Below the pieces are notes generated by a model. That model made no database searches, had not been told where the DNA came from, and saw only the letters and a program-made list of their open reading frames with translations. A stretch of DNA of 18,914 bases. It comes from Butyricicoccus sp. (GTDB lineage Bacteria > Bacillota > Clostridia > Oscillospirales > Butyricicoccaceae). The position numbers and the translations under genes are program-made. The DNA is taken from contig JAUMSA010000117.1 of NCBI GenBank assembly GCA_031293105.1, positions 1-18,914 on the forward strand. The letters are read 5' to 3'. Position 1 is the first letter of the stretch. Each line of letters begins with the position of its first letter. Below are positions 6,187 to 14,260 of the stretch, one piece after another.

Positions 6187-7206
6187 ATGAAAGAACAGCT
6201 GGAAGCCATTCTTGCAAGTGCTAAGAAGGAGCTCGGCGAAACGGCGAACGCCCGCGATCTGGACGCGGTGCGCGTCAAGTACCTCGGCAAAAAGGGGGAA
6301 CTGACCGCCATCCTCAAGGGCATGAAGAACCTGTCGCCCGAAGAGCGTCCGGTCGTTGGCCAGATGGTCAACGAGGTGCGCGCAGCGGTCGAAGCTGCCC
6401 TCGAAGAACAGGGCGAGAAGATCGAGCGTCTGGCGCTCGAAGAAAAGCTGAAAAGCGAAACGCTGGATGTCACCATGCCGGGCGAAGAAGTCGTTCTCGG
6501 CCATAAGCATCCGCTGACCGTCGTTCTCGATGAAATCAAGGATATCTTCATCGGTCTGGGCTTCCAGATCGCCGAAGGCCCGGAAGTCGAACTCGACCAC
6601 TACAACTTTGAAGCGCTCAACATCCCGAAGGACCATCCGGCACGCGACACGCAGGATACCTTCTATGTTTCGGACAACGTCGTGCTGCGCACCCAGACCT
6701 CGGGCATGCAGGTGCGCGTCATGGAAAAGACCCAGCCGCCCATCCGCATGATTGCGCCCGGCCGTGTGTTCCGCTCTGATGCGGTCGATGCGACCCACTC
6801 CCCCCTGTTCCATCAGATCGAAGGTCTGGTGGTCGATAAGGGCATTGCCATGAGCGACCTCAAGGGCATTCTGGAGCTGTTTGCCAAGCGGCTGTACGGT
6901 GACGACACGGTTGTCCGCTTCCGCCCGCACCACTTCCCCTTCACCGAGCCGTCGGCTGAAATGGACATCCAGTGCTACCAGTGCCACGGCGAAGGCTGCC
7001 GTCTGTGTAAAGGCGAAGGCTGGATTGAAATTCTGGGCTGCGGCATGGTGCACCCCAAGGTGCTCGAGATGAGCGGCATCGACCCGGAGATCTACTCGGG
7101 TTACGCCTTCGGCATCGGCTTGGAGCGCACGGTTATGGGCCGCTTCAAGATCGACGACATCCGTCTGTTCTATGAAAACGACGTGCGGTTCCTGCACCAG
7201 TTCTAA
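6187..7206 (+). CDS. pheS: Phenylalanyl-tRNA synthetase alpha subunit
   Basis: PheS is the catalytic subunit of the cytoplasmic alpha2-beta2 phenylalanyl-tRNA synthetase, which charges tRNA-Phe. At 339 aa it has normal length. The N-terminal coiled coil spans roughly 1-90. The class II core carries motif 1 near FIGLGFQIAEGPEVE (121-135) and motif 2 at IRMIAPGRVFRSDAVDATH (186-204). The Phe pocket is at HHFPFTEPSAEMD (248-260), and motif 3 is at GYAFGIGLERTVMGRF (305-320). An insert with two CxxC pairs (C263/C266 and C271/C274) looks like the knuckle seen in many bacterial PheS proteins. AGGAG (6171-6175) lies 11 nt before the ATG, a rather long spacing. It is controlled by the T-box directly upstream and is followed by pheT after 90 bp. 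Confidence 0.98.
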   Translation: MKEQLEAILASAKKELGETANARDLDAVRVKYLGKKGELTAILKGMKNLSPEERPVVGQMVNEVRAAVEAALEEQGEKIERLALEEKLKSETLDVTMPGEEVVLGHKHPLTVVLDEIKDIFIGLGFQIAEGPEVELDHYNFEALNIPKDHPARDTQDTFYVSDNVVLRTQTSGMQVRVMEKTQPPIRMIAPGRVFRSDAVDATHSPLFHQIEGLVVDKGIAMSDLKGILELFAKRLYGDDTVVRFRPHHFPFTEPSAEMDIQCYQCHGEGCRLCKGEGWIEILGCGMVHPKVLEMSGIDPEIYSGYAFGIGLERTVMGRFKIDDIRLFYENDVRFLHQF

Positions 7207-7238
7207 GCGCTCACGCGCTTACAAGGCCGTTTGGCCTT
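7206..7238 (+). other. Two small hairpins in the pheS-pheT intergenic gap
   Basis: The first is AGCGC/GCGCT (7206-7210 with 7215-7219, loop TCAC), touching the pheS stop codon. The second is AAGGCC/GGCCTT (7223-7228 with 7233-7238, loop GTTT). The second is followed by only one more T, so neither looks like a real terminator. They may affect mRNA stability or the PheS:PheT ratio. The rest of the 90-bp gap holds only the pheT ribosome binding site (AGGAG at 7282-7286). Confidence 0.4.
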
Positions 7239-7296
7239 TCCTGCGCCATGGGCGCCGCAAACTGAACTTTAAATCGATAAAAGGAGCGCAATCACT

Positions 7297-9705
7297 ATGA
7301 AACTGCCTCTTTCCTGGCTGAAAGATTACACCAATATTGACGGCGTAAGCCCCAAGGAATACGACGCAAAGATGACCATGTCGGGTTCCAAGGTCGAGTG
7401 CGTCGATTACCTCGGCGAAGAGATCAACAATGTCGTGACCGGCAAGGTTCTGTCGGTCGAAAAGCATCCGGATTCCGACCATCTGGTCATCTGCCAGATC
7501 GACGTGGGCAAGGAAGAACCCATTCAGATCGTCACCGGTGCGCCCAATGTCACCGAAGCATCGGTCGGCGAAATCTGCCCGGTCTGCCTGCACAAGTCCA
7601 CCCTGCCCGGCGGGGTGAAGATCACCAAGGGCAAGCTACGCGGCGTGGTGTCCAACGGCATGATGTGCTCGTTCCAGGAACTTGGCCTGGACCACGGCTG
7701 TGTGCCCTATGCGTGCGATAATGGCATCCTGTTCCTGCCCAAGGACACCCCGGTCGGTGTGGACATCAAGGGCGTTCTGGGTCTGGATGAATATGTTGCC
7801 GATTTTGAAATCACCTCCAACCGCCCAGACTGCCTGAGCGTCATCGGTCTGGCACGCGAAACCGCGGCCACTTTTGAGCGTCCGTTCGCGGTCAAGGACC
7901 CGGTGGTCAAGGGCTGCGGCGGCGACATCAAGGACTATGTTTCGGTTCGTGTCGACGAGCCCGAATTGTGCCCGCGCTATACGGCCAAGATCGTCAAGAA
8001 TATCAAGATCGAGCCCTCCCCGGCCTGGATGCGCGAGCGTCTGTATGCGTCCGGTGTGCGCCCGATCAACAACATCGTTGACATCACCAACTATGTTATG
8101 CTCGAATACGGCCAGCCCATGCACGCATTTGACTATGCCTGCCTGTCGGACGGCCAGATCGTGGTGCGTCGCCCGCAGCCGGGCGAAGCTATCCAGACGC
8201 TGGACGGCCAGGACCGCGCCATCACATCGGAAATGCTCGCCATCTGCGACGGCGCCAAGCCGGTTGCCGTTGCTGGTGTCATGGGCGGCGCCAACTCGGA
8301 AATCACCGATGCGACCCAGACGGTTGTCTTTGAATCGGCCTGCTTCCACGGTGCAACCGTTCGTCTGACCGCCAAGGCGCTGGGTATGCGCACCGAGGCC
8401 TCGGGCCGCTTTGAAAAGGGTCTGGACCCGTCGCTGACCATGCCGGCCGTTCTGCGCGCCTGCGAACTGGTCGAAGAGCTGGGCGCCGGTGAAGTCATTG
8501 ACGGCGTGGTCGATGTCTGCGCGGCCGACCTGACCCCCAAGACCCTGCCGTTTGAGCCAGACAAGATGAATGCCCTGCTGGGCACCGACCTGTCCGCCGA
8601 TGTGCAGAAGCAGCTGCTCGAACGTTTGGAATTCCAGGTCCAGGGCGACAAGGTGATTATCCCGTCCTTCCGCATCGACATTGCCCGCATGTGCGATCTG
8701 GCCGAAGAAGTCGCGCGCATGTATGGTTACGATAACATTCCGGTTCGTCTGTATGCCGGTGACACCACCCAGGGCGGCCTGTCCCCGCGCCAGCTGATGG
8801 AACGCGCGGCAGCCGGGGTTTGCCTGGCGGCTGGTTTTGACGAATCGATGAGCCATTCGTTCATCAGCCCCAAGTTCTACGATGCCATTGACCTTCCGGC
8901 CGACGACCCGCGCCGCATTTCGACCACCATCCTCAACCCGCTGGGCGAGGACTTCTCGGTTATGCGTACTACCGTTCTGCCGTCCATGCTGGACTCGCTG
9001 GCGCATAACCACGCGCACCGCAACCCGACTGCATCGCTCTATGAACTGGGCACCATTTACACCCCGGTCGTCAAGGACGGCAAGGCAGATGCCGACCAGC
9101 TCCCGCACGAGGAAAAAATCCTCACCCTGGGCAGCTACGGCCGCCTGTCCTTCTTCCAGTTCAAGGGCGTCATCGAGGCGCTCTGCCGTGAACTCAATAT
9201 CAAGGATGTGTCCTTTGTGGCCGATTCGGAAAATCCGTCCTATCATCCGGGCCGCTGCGCCAAGGTTTATGCAGGCGACGCGCTGCTGGGTACCTTTGGT
9301 GCCGTGCATCCCCTGGTGGCCAAGAAATATGGCTTCTCCGCCGAGGTGCTGGCCGCTGAACTGACCATGGATGCGCTGTTTGCCGCTGCTGACCCGGTCA
9401 AGCTGTATCAGCCGCTGCCCAAGTTCCCGGCTTCCACCCGTGACATCGCCGTTCTGGTTGACGATGCCGTTCCGGCCGCTGCCATGCAGAAGGCCATCGA
9501 ACAGGCCGCTGGTTCCATTCTGGAAAGCGTCAAATTGTTCGACGTTTATAAGGGCAAGGGCATTCCGGAAGGCAAAAAGTCGGTGGCGTATTCGATGAGC
9601 ATGCGCGCATCCGACCGCACGCTCAAGGACGAAGAGTGCGACAACGCGATGCACAAGGCCATCGCGGCTCTGGAAAGCGCGTTCGGCGCGGCTCTGCGCA
9701 GCTAA
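7297..9705 (+). CDS. pheT: Phenylalanyl-tRNA synthetase beta subunit
   Basis: PheT is the large structural, editing and tRNA-binding subunit that pairs with PheS. At 802 aa it has full bacterial length. Starting with MKLPLSWLKDY, it shows the EMAP/OB-fold tRNA-binding domain (about 40-150, including KHPDSDHL and VSNGMMCS). The B3/B4 editing region (about 210-400) contains NNIVDITNYVMLEYGQPMHA and GVMGG. The B5 domain (about 414-480) contains the SFRIDIARMCDLAEEVARMY stretch. A class-II-like core follows (about 480-690). The anticodon-binding FDX-ACB domain (about 708-802) begins KFPASTRDIAVL and contains FDVYKGKGIPEGKKS. AGGAG at 7282-7286 lies 10 nt before the ATG. It is cotranscribed with pheS under T-box control. 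No good terminator hairpin follows it, although T-rich stretches occur at 9727-9752. Confidence 0.98.
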   Translation: MKLPLSWLKDYTNIDGVSPKEYDAKMTMSGSKVECVDYLGEEINNVVTGKVLSVEKHPDSDHLVICQIDVGKEEPIQIVTGAPNVTEASVGEICPVCLHKSTLPGGVKITKGKLRGVVSNGMMCSFQELGLDHGCVPYACDNGILFLPKDTPVGVDIKGVLGLDEYVADFEITSNRPDCLSVIGLARETAATFERPFAVKDPVVKGCGGDIKDYVSVRVDEPELCPRYTAKIVKNIKIEPSPAWMRERLYASGVRPINNIVDITNYVMLEYGQPMHAFDYACLSDGQIVVRRPQPGEAIQTLDGQDRAITSEMLAICDGAKPVAVAGVMGGANSEITDATQTVVFESACFHGATVRLTAKALGMRTEASGRFEKGLDPSLTMPAVLRACELVEELGAGEVIDGVVDVCAADLTPKTLPFEPDKMNALLGTDLSADVQKQLLERLEFQVQGDKVIIPSFRIDIARMCDLAEEVARMYGYDNIPVRLYAGDTTQGGLSPRQLMERAAAGVCLAAGFDESMSHSFISPKFYDAIDLPADDPRRISTTILNPLGEDFSVMRTTVLPSMLDSLAHNHAHRNPTASLYELGTIYTPVVKDGKADADQLPHEEKILTLGSYGRLSFFQFKGVIEALCRELNIKDVSFVADSENPSYHPGRCAKVYAGDALLGTFGAVHPLVAKKYGFSAEVLAAELTMDALFAAADPVKLYQPLPKFPASTRDIAVLVDDAVPAAAMQKAIEQAAGSILESVKLFDVYKGKGIPEGKKSVAYSMSMRASDRTLKDEECDNAMHKAIAALESAFGAALRS

Positions 9706-9766
9706 TCCATACCCCACCGAGCAAAACTTTTTCCCTAATTTTTTGGTTTTTATCCCCACTTTGCCC

Positions 9767-9795
9767 TTTACAAGCGGTAGTTTCTGTATTATCAT
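9767..9795 (+). promoter_or_regulatory. Probable sigma-A promoter for ireB
   Basis: TTTACA (9767-9772) and TATCAT (9790-9795) are separated by 17 bp, placing the start near 9802 and the ribosome binding site about 15 nt downstream. TATTAT at 9787-9792 is a better -10 match, but its spacing to TTTACA is only 14 bp. Confidence 0.5.
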
Positions 9796-9831
9796 TAAAG
9801 TAGCAACATGGAGCAAAGGAGGATGCAGAAC

Positions 9832-10077
9832 ATGCTCGAAGGCACTCGGAAATTTACTCTCGTGGATGATTCCAACATTGAAATGAAGCGGATTCTGACC
9901 ACGGTTTATGATGCCCTGAAGGAAAAGGGCTATAATCCCATCAACCAAATCGTCGGTTATCTGCTGTCGGAGGACCCGACCTATATCACCAACCACAACA
10001 ATGCGCGCAGTCTGATCCGCAAGATCGACCGCGACGAACTCATGCAAGAGTTGGTTTCGTTCTACTTGAATAACTAA
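9832..10077 (+). CDS. ireB: IreB family regulatory phosphoprotein (UPF0297/YrzL)
   Basis: This small cytoplasmic protein family is known from Enterococcus, where IreB is phosphorylated by the PASTA-domain kinase IreK/PrkC and lowers cephalosporin resistance. The start ATG at 9832 has AGGAGG (9817-9822) 9 nt upstream; an ATG at 9823 abuts the Shine-Dalgarno and one at 9808 precedes it. The 81-aa product shows the family pattern: TRKFTLVDD near the N-terminus, then ALKEKGYNPINQIVGYLLSE, DPTYITNHNNAR and IRKIDRDELMQELV. The N-terminal Thr residues (T5 and T9 here) are candidate phosphosites by analogy with the Enterococcus protein. It usually sits beside ruvX; here it stands alone, with its own promoter and a strong terminator. 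Confidence 0.95.
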   Translation: MLEGTRKFTLVDDSNIEMKRILTTVYDALKEKGYNPINQIVGYLLSEDPTYITNHNNARSLIRKIDRDELMQELVSFYLNN

Positions 10078-10082
10078 ACCGC

Positions 10083-10116
10083 AAACGGCTCACGGAGTTT
10101 TCCGTGAGCCGTTTTT
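10083..10116 (+). terminator. Rho-independent terminator of ireB
   Basis: A perfect 14-bp stem (10083-10096 pairing with 10101-10114, core CGGCTCACGGA) closes loop GTTT and ends in TTTTT (10112-10116). It begins 6 nt after the ireB stop codon. Confidence 0.95.
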
Positions 10117-10121
10117 GCAGC

Positions 10122-10151
10122 AAAAAAATACCGCCCAAATGGGCGGTATTT
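10122..10151 (-). terminator. Terminator of the glycogen operon (after glgP), bidirectional
   Basis: An 11-bp stem (10126-10136 pairing with 10141-10151, core ACCGCCC/GGGCGGT) closes a 4-nt loop. On the minus strand it runs into seven Ts (10128-10122), directly beyond the glgP stop codon at 10157. On the plus strand a TTTTTAATTT tract follows, so it can back up the ireB terminator as well. Confidence 0.93.
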
Positions 10152-10156
10152 TTAAT

Positions 10157-12595
10157 TTAATAGGCAAAATTCGTATGCACGCGCCAAATATTCTGCGCAT
10201 ATTCGGCAACGGCACGATCGGCTGCAAAACGTCCGGAATTGGCAATGTTAATCAGCGACATATAGTACCAATTCTCCGGCCGCTGATACATCTGCGCAAC
10301 GCGCTCCTGCGCCAAACAATAGGATTCAAAATCCTTGCAAATCATAAACCGATCGGTGCGTCCCGGACCACCGTCGATGAGCGCTGCGACCAAATCATTG
10401 TAGTCCACGTGGTCGTCAAACCCACGGCGGATGTGATCGAGCACTTCTTTCAGCAGCGGATTTGCATTGTAATAATCCCGCGCACAATAGGTTCCCGATG
10501 CGGCAAGGGCCTCGGCTTCGGGCGCTTCCATGCCGAAAATAAAGATATTTTCCGGCCCAACCGCCTCACAGATCTCAATATTCGCGCCATCCATGGTACC
10601 GATGGTCAACGCGCCATTCATCATGAATTTCATGTTGCCCGTACCAGAGGCTTCCTTGCCTGCCAGGGAGATTTGTTCGGAGAGCTCGGCAGCGGGCATG
10701 ATGCGTTCGGCGAGCGAGACACGGTAATCTTCCAAAAAAACTACCTTGAGTTTGTCGCCCACATCCGGGTCATGATTGACCAGATTGGCAATCGAATGAA
10801 TGAGCTGAATGGTCTTTTTAGCCGCTGCATAGCCGGGCGCTGCCTTGGAGCCAAAGATCATGGTGCGCGGCACAAACGGCGCCGACGGATTCTTTTTGAT
10901 TTGATGGTACATGGCCAGCACATGCAGGATATTGAGCATTTGCCGTTTGTACTCATGTAACCGCTTGACCTGTACATCAAAAATCGAATCCAGGTTGACT
11001 TCGATTTTGTTATGCTCGGCGATATAGGCCGCCAAACGCTGTTTGTTGTGATCTTTGATCTGTTTGAGCTGCTGCAACAGCCGAACGTCAGAACCGAAAT
11101 TGGAAAGCACCTGCAACTCCGAAGGATGGGTAATGAACCCGCTGCCGATTTTGGAACGAATCAGCTCGGTGAGCTCCGGGTTGGCTTCACACAGCCAACG
11201 CCGCAGAGCGATACCGTTGGTTACGTTGCAGAATTTGGTGGAGTACACCCGGAACAGATCGGCGAAAATCTTTTCCCGCAGGATGCTGGAGTGCAGTTCA
11301 GATACGCCGTTGACCGAGAACGAACCTACAATCGCCAGATGCGCCATGCGCACCTGTCCATCGGCCACAATGGCCAATTTGGAAATCTTCTCAAAATCAC
11401 CGGGATAGTAGTTCCACAATTCCTTGCAGTACCGCTCATTGATCTCGTTGATAATCATCATGACGCGCGGCATATGGGCCTGTACCAAATCGGTCGGCCA
11501 GCATTCCAAGGCCTCCGGCATCACGGTATGGTTGGTATAAGCAACCGACTGGGAGACATTGTTCCATGCCATTTCCCAGCTCATGCCTTCCTCGTCCATC
11601 AGGATGCGCATGAGTTCCGGAATGACCAGCGCCGGATGGGTGTCATTGATGTGCAGCACATTCTTTTCGGCAAAATTCTGCAAAGTGCCATACCGCGCCT
11701 TATGCTTGGCACAAATGTCTTGAATGGTCGCCGAAACCAGGAAATACTGCTGTTTGAGACGCAGCGACTGCCCGGCCAAATGGTTATCTTCCGGATACAG
11801 GACCTTGGAGATCGATTCCGCCATGGCGACTTTTTCCACGGCTTTCAGATAATCACCGCGGGAAAAGGCCTCCATATCCAGCGCAATCGGGCTTTTGGCC
11901 TGCCACAGCCGCAGGCGGGCGATGTTGTCGGTGTTATATCCCGAAATCGGCATGTCATAGGGCACTGCAATCACCGGGGTATAATCGGTGTGTTCCACGA
12001 CCAATCGGCCGTCTTCCCACCGGGTTTTGACCGCGCCACCAATCCGCACCTCACGTGCATCATCCAAGGCCGGAATTTGCCAGGCCGAGCCGGTTTCCAG
12101 CCAGGTATCGGGTAATTCCACCTGGGCGCCGTTTTCAATCTTCTGGCGGAAGATGCCGTTTTCATACCGGATAGAATAGCCATTGCCTGCCATTCCCAAG
12201 GTCGCCATGCTGTCCATATAGCACGCCGCCAAACGGCCCAAGCCGCCATTGCCCAGTCCCGGGTCATCTTCAATTTCAAAAATATCCGCGACCTCGTAAC
12301 CCAAGTCGGCCAGTGCTCCCTCCAATGCTTCCTGCATGCCCAAATTAAAGGCATTGTTGCGCAGCGAACGTCCAACGAGGAATTCCATACACAGGTAATG
12401 CACCTGCCGTTCTTCCTGCTCTTTAATCTTGGCCTGGGTTTCCATCATTCGTTCCACCAGTTCGTCCCGAATGACCATCGCACAGGCCAGATAAATCTGA
12501 CGTTCTGTGGCCTCTGTTACCTCTCGGCTAAAATGACGGCGCAATTTGCCGATAATCTCCTGTTTGATTCCATTTTTGCTGTAGGTTTTTGCCAT
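10157..12595 (-). CDS. glgP: Glycogen/alpha-glucan phosphorylase (GT35)
   Basis: GlgP releases glucose-1-phosphate from the non-reducing ends of alpha-1,4-glucan, using phosphate and pyridoxal phosphate. The start is ATG at 12595 (MAKTYSKNG), with CGGAG 6 nt upstream, giving 812 aa, the usual length. Family motifs: MEFLVGRSLRNN (70-81), DDPGLGNGGLGRLAACYMDS (110-129) and HINDTHPALVIPELMR (315-330). Further on are TNHTVMPEALECWP (354-367), VQVKRLHEYKRQ (541-552) and the PLP site EASGTGNMKFMMNGALTIGT, with K656 as the Schiff-base lysine. It is the last gene of glgBCDAP, 114 bp after glgA and separated from it by a GC-rich hairpin. A strong terminator follows. Extra in-frame codons upstream to 12661 lack a ribosome binding site and a conserved sequence. 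Confidence 0.97.
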   Translation of the reverse strand: MAKTYSKNGIKQEIIGKLRRHFSREVTEATERQIYLACAMVIRDELVERMMETQAKIKEQEERQVHYLCMEFLVGRSLRNNAFNLGMQEALEGALADLGYEVADIFEIEDDPGLGNGGLGRLAACYMDSMATLGMAGNGYSIRYENGIFRQKIENGAQVELPDTWLETGSAWQIPALDDAREVRIGGAVKTRWEDGRLVVEHTDYTPVIAVPYDMPISGYNTDNIARLRLWQAKSPIALDMEAFSRGDYLKAVEKVAMAESISKVLYPEDNHLAGQSLRLKQQYFLVSATIQDICAKHKARYGTLQNFAEKNVLHINDTHPALVIPELMRILMDEEGMSWEMAWNNVSQSVAYTNHTVMPEALECWPTDLVQAHMPRVMMIINEINERYCKELWNYYPGDFEKISKLAIVADGQVRMAHLAIVGSFSVNGVSELHSSILREKIFADLFRVYSTKFCNVTNGIALRRWLCEANPELTELIRSKIGSGFITHPSELQVLSNFGSDVRLLQQLKQIKDHNKQRLAAYIAEHNKIEVNLDSIFDVQVKRLHEYKRQMLNILHVLAMYHQIKKNPSAPFVPRTMIFGSKAAPGYAAAKKTIQLIHSIANLVNHDPDVGDKLKVVFLEDYRVSLAERIMPAAELSEQISLAGKEASGTGNMKFMMNGALTIGTMDGANIEICEAVGPENIFIFGMEAPEAEALAASGTYCARDYYNANPLLKEVLDHIRRGFDDHVDYNDLVAALIDGGPGRTDRFMICKDFESYCLAQERVAQMYQRPENWYYMSLINIANSGRFAADRAVAEYAQNIWRVHTNFAY

Positions 12596-12651
12596 GATAT
12601 CTCCGTACTTACGCCCAGATTGATTCCGGGCCTCCTCCTTCCACAGGCAAA

Positions 12652-12674
12652 CGCGCGGCAAAATTTACCGCGCG
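12652..12674 (-). other. Intercistronic hairpin between glgA and glgP
   Basis: The 23-nt inverted repeat has arms CGCGCGG/CCGCGCG that extend inward through AT pairs, giving about a 10-bp stem with a tiny loop. On the minus strand only TTT follows it, so it is a poor terminator. It may be a processing or stabilising element that sets GlgP level relative to GlgA. The rest of the 114-bp gap holds only the glgP ribosome binding site. Confidence 0.5.
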
Positions 12675-12709
12675 CCCGCTTATAAACTCTTCTTTCAAAA
12701 CGCAAACGA

Positions 12710-14137
12710 TCAAAGCGACTGATAGATTTCCAAGTATTTTTTCGCCGATGTTTTCCAGCTGAAGTCCGACTGCATCCCGCCGATGACCAGCTTCTTCCAC
12801 GCTTCCTTATTGTACTTGAATACGCCGCAAGCTTCCCGAATGACGTGCAGCATATCATGGGCATTGTAGCTATGGAACGTAAAGCCGTTGCCGGTGCCCA
12901 AATAATCCACAAATGCGGTTACGGTATCCTTCAAGCCGCCGGTTTCGCGTACAATCGGCATGGTGCCATACCGCAGGGCGATCATCTGTGCCAAACCGCA
13001 GGGTTCGGACTTGGACGGCATCAGGAACATATCGCTGCCAGCATAAATCTTGCTGGCCAGTTCGGCCGAGAACATAATGGATGCCGAAATCTTGCCCGGA
13101 TACCGACGCTTGGCTTCCATAAACATCTGCTCATAGCGCCATTCGCCCTTGCCCAGCACAATCAGACGAACATCTTCTTCCAGAATTTCGTCCAAAACCG
13201 CTTCGATTAGATCAAAGCCCTTATGTCCGGCAAAGCGGGAAACCATGCCGATGACCGGCGTTTCCTCGGTACCTTCCAGCCCGCACATGGCCAGCAGTTC
13301 GGCCTTGTTGACCGCCTTATTTTTCAAGGTTTTCGTGGTATAATTCTTAAACAAATAGGGGTCGTGAGCCGGGTCAAAGGTTTCCTGATCGATACCGTTA
13401 ATGATACCGTGCAGCTTGTAGCTGCAATCGCGCAGAATGGGGTCCAGACCGTGGCCATAATACGGCGTTTGAATTTCTTCGGCATACGACGGCGAAACGG
13501 TCGTCACCGCATTGGATGCCACGATCGCGGCCTTCATAAGGTTGACGTCTCCATCCATGGCCATAAAGCCCGAACGGTAATGTGCATCGTCAATGCCCAG
13601 TACATACTCCAGAATTTCCCGTCCATACCGGCCTTGATAGGCGATATTATGGATGGTAAACACGGTTTTGATTCCGTAATAATACTCCCGGCCCGAAAAC
13701 ATCAGATTGTAATAAACCGGTACCAACGCGGTCTGCCAATCGTTGCAGTTGATGACATCGGGTTTGAAATCCAGATCGGGCAAAATCTCCAGCACCGCCT
13801 TCGAGAAAAAGGCAAATCGTTCGGCGTCATCATATTCCCCATACACTTGCCCACGCGCAAAGTAATATTCATTGTCAATGAAATAATACGTTACCTTCGC
13901 TTCGGTATATTCAAAGACGCCACAATACTGGTTGCGCCAGCCAAGTTGTACATACGCATTTTTCAGATAGGTCATTTTTTCGCGCCATGTCGCGGGAATT
14001 GCGCTATACAGGGGGCAGAACACGGCAACTTCATGTCCTTCTGCGGCAAGTGCCTTGGGCAAGGAGCCAGCCACATCGCCTAAACCGCCGGTTTTGATAA
14101 ACGGAGCCACCTCGCTGGCAACATACATGATTTTCAT
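12710..14137 (-). CDS. glgA: Glycogen synthase (ADP-glucose, GT5)
   Basis: GlgA transfers glucose from ADP-glucose to the growing alpha-1,4-glucan chain. The start is ATG at 14137 (MKIMYVASEVAPFIKTGGLG), preceded by GGAGG 7 nt upstream; 15 more in-frame upstream codons would overlap the leader hairpin and are rejected. The 475-aa length is normal for the family. The N-terminal KTGGLGDVAG loop (15-24) binds ADP-glucose. The C-terminal Rossmann half has the retaining-GT motif region AGSDMFLMPSKSEPCGLAQM with the catalytic-type Glu, then YGTMPIVRETGGLKDTV. Mid-protein VINCNDWQTALVP and TIHNIAYQG are also diagnostic. It lies between glgD (123-bp gap) and glgP (114-bp gap), in the canonical Firmicute glgBCDAP order. 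Confidence 0.98.
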   Translation of the reverse strand: MKIMYVASEVAPFIKTGGLGDVAGSLPKALAAEGHEVAVFCPLYSAIPATWREKMTYLKNAYVQLGWRNQYCGVFEYTEAKVTYYFIDNEYYFARGQVYGEYDDAERFAFFSKAVLEILPDLDFKPDVINCNDWQTALVPVYYNLMFSGREYYYGIKTVFTIHNIAYQGRYGREILEYVLGIDDAHYRSGFMAMDGDVNLMKAAIVASNAVTTVSPSYAEEIQTPYYGHGLDPILRDCSYKLHGIINGIDQETFDPAHDPYLFKNYTTKTLKNKAVNKAELLAMCGLEGTEETPVIGMVSRFAGHKGFDLIEAVLDEILEEDVRLIVLGKGEWRYEQMFMEAKRRYPGKISASIMFSAELASKIYAGSDMFLMPSKSEPCGLAQMIALRYGTMPIVRETGGLKDTVTAFVDYLGTGNGFTFHSYNAHDMLHVIREACGVFKYNKEAWKKLVIGGMQSDFSWKTSAKKYLEIYQSL

Positions 14138-14159
14138 AAGGGTCCCTCCAAACTGGAAA

Positions 14160-14187
14160 GCGGGATGTCCAGCAAGGGACATCCCGC
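14160..14187 (-). other. Hairpin upstream of the glgA ribosome binding site
   Basis: A perfect 11-bp stem (14160-14170 pairing with 14177-14187, arm GCGGGATGTCC) closes a 6-nt loop in the 123-bp glgD-glgA gap, about 10 nt before the glgA Shine-Dalgarno. On the minus strand only TTT follows, so it is not a convincing terminator. A role in mRNA processing or in glgA translation is inference. The rest of the gap shows only a small GGCG/CGCC hairpin. Confidence 0.5.
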
Positions 14188-14260
14188 CGAAAAAATATTC
14201 TGATTTTGCAGCGGGACGATTCAGTGATATCCTCGGCGGCGCTACAACGCCAGACCTTTG

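Noticed and set aside
6148..7197. A 349-codon minus-strand frame opposite pheS
   Set aside because: Antisense shadow of pheS with no domain signature; it would also end in the T-box/pheS leader.
7636..10047. An 803-codon open frame on the minus strand opposite pheT and ireB
   Set aside because: It is a mirror of pheT codon bias in GC-rich DNA. It crosses the ireB promoter and gene, has no family-like motifs, and PheT is unmistakable on the other strand.
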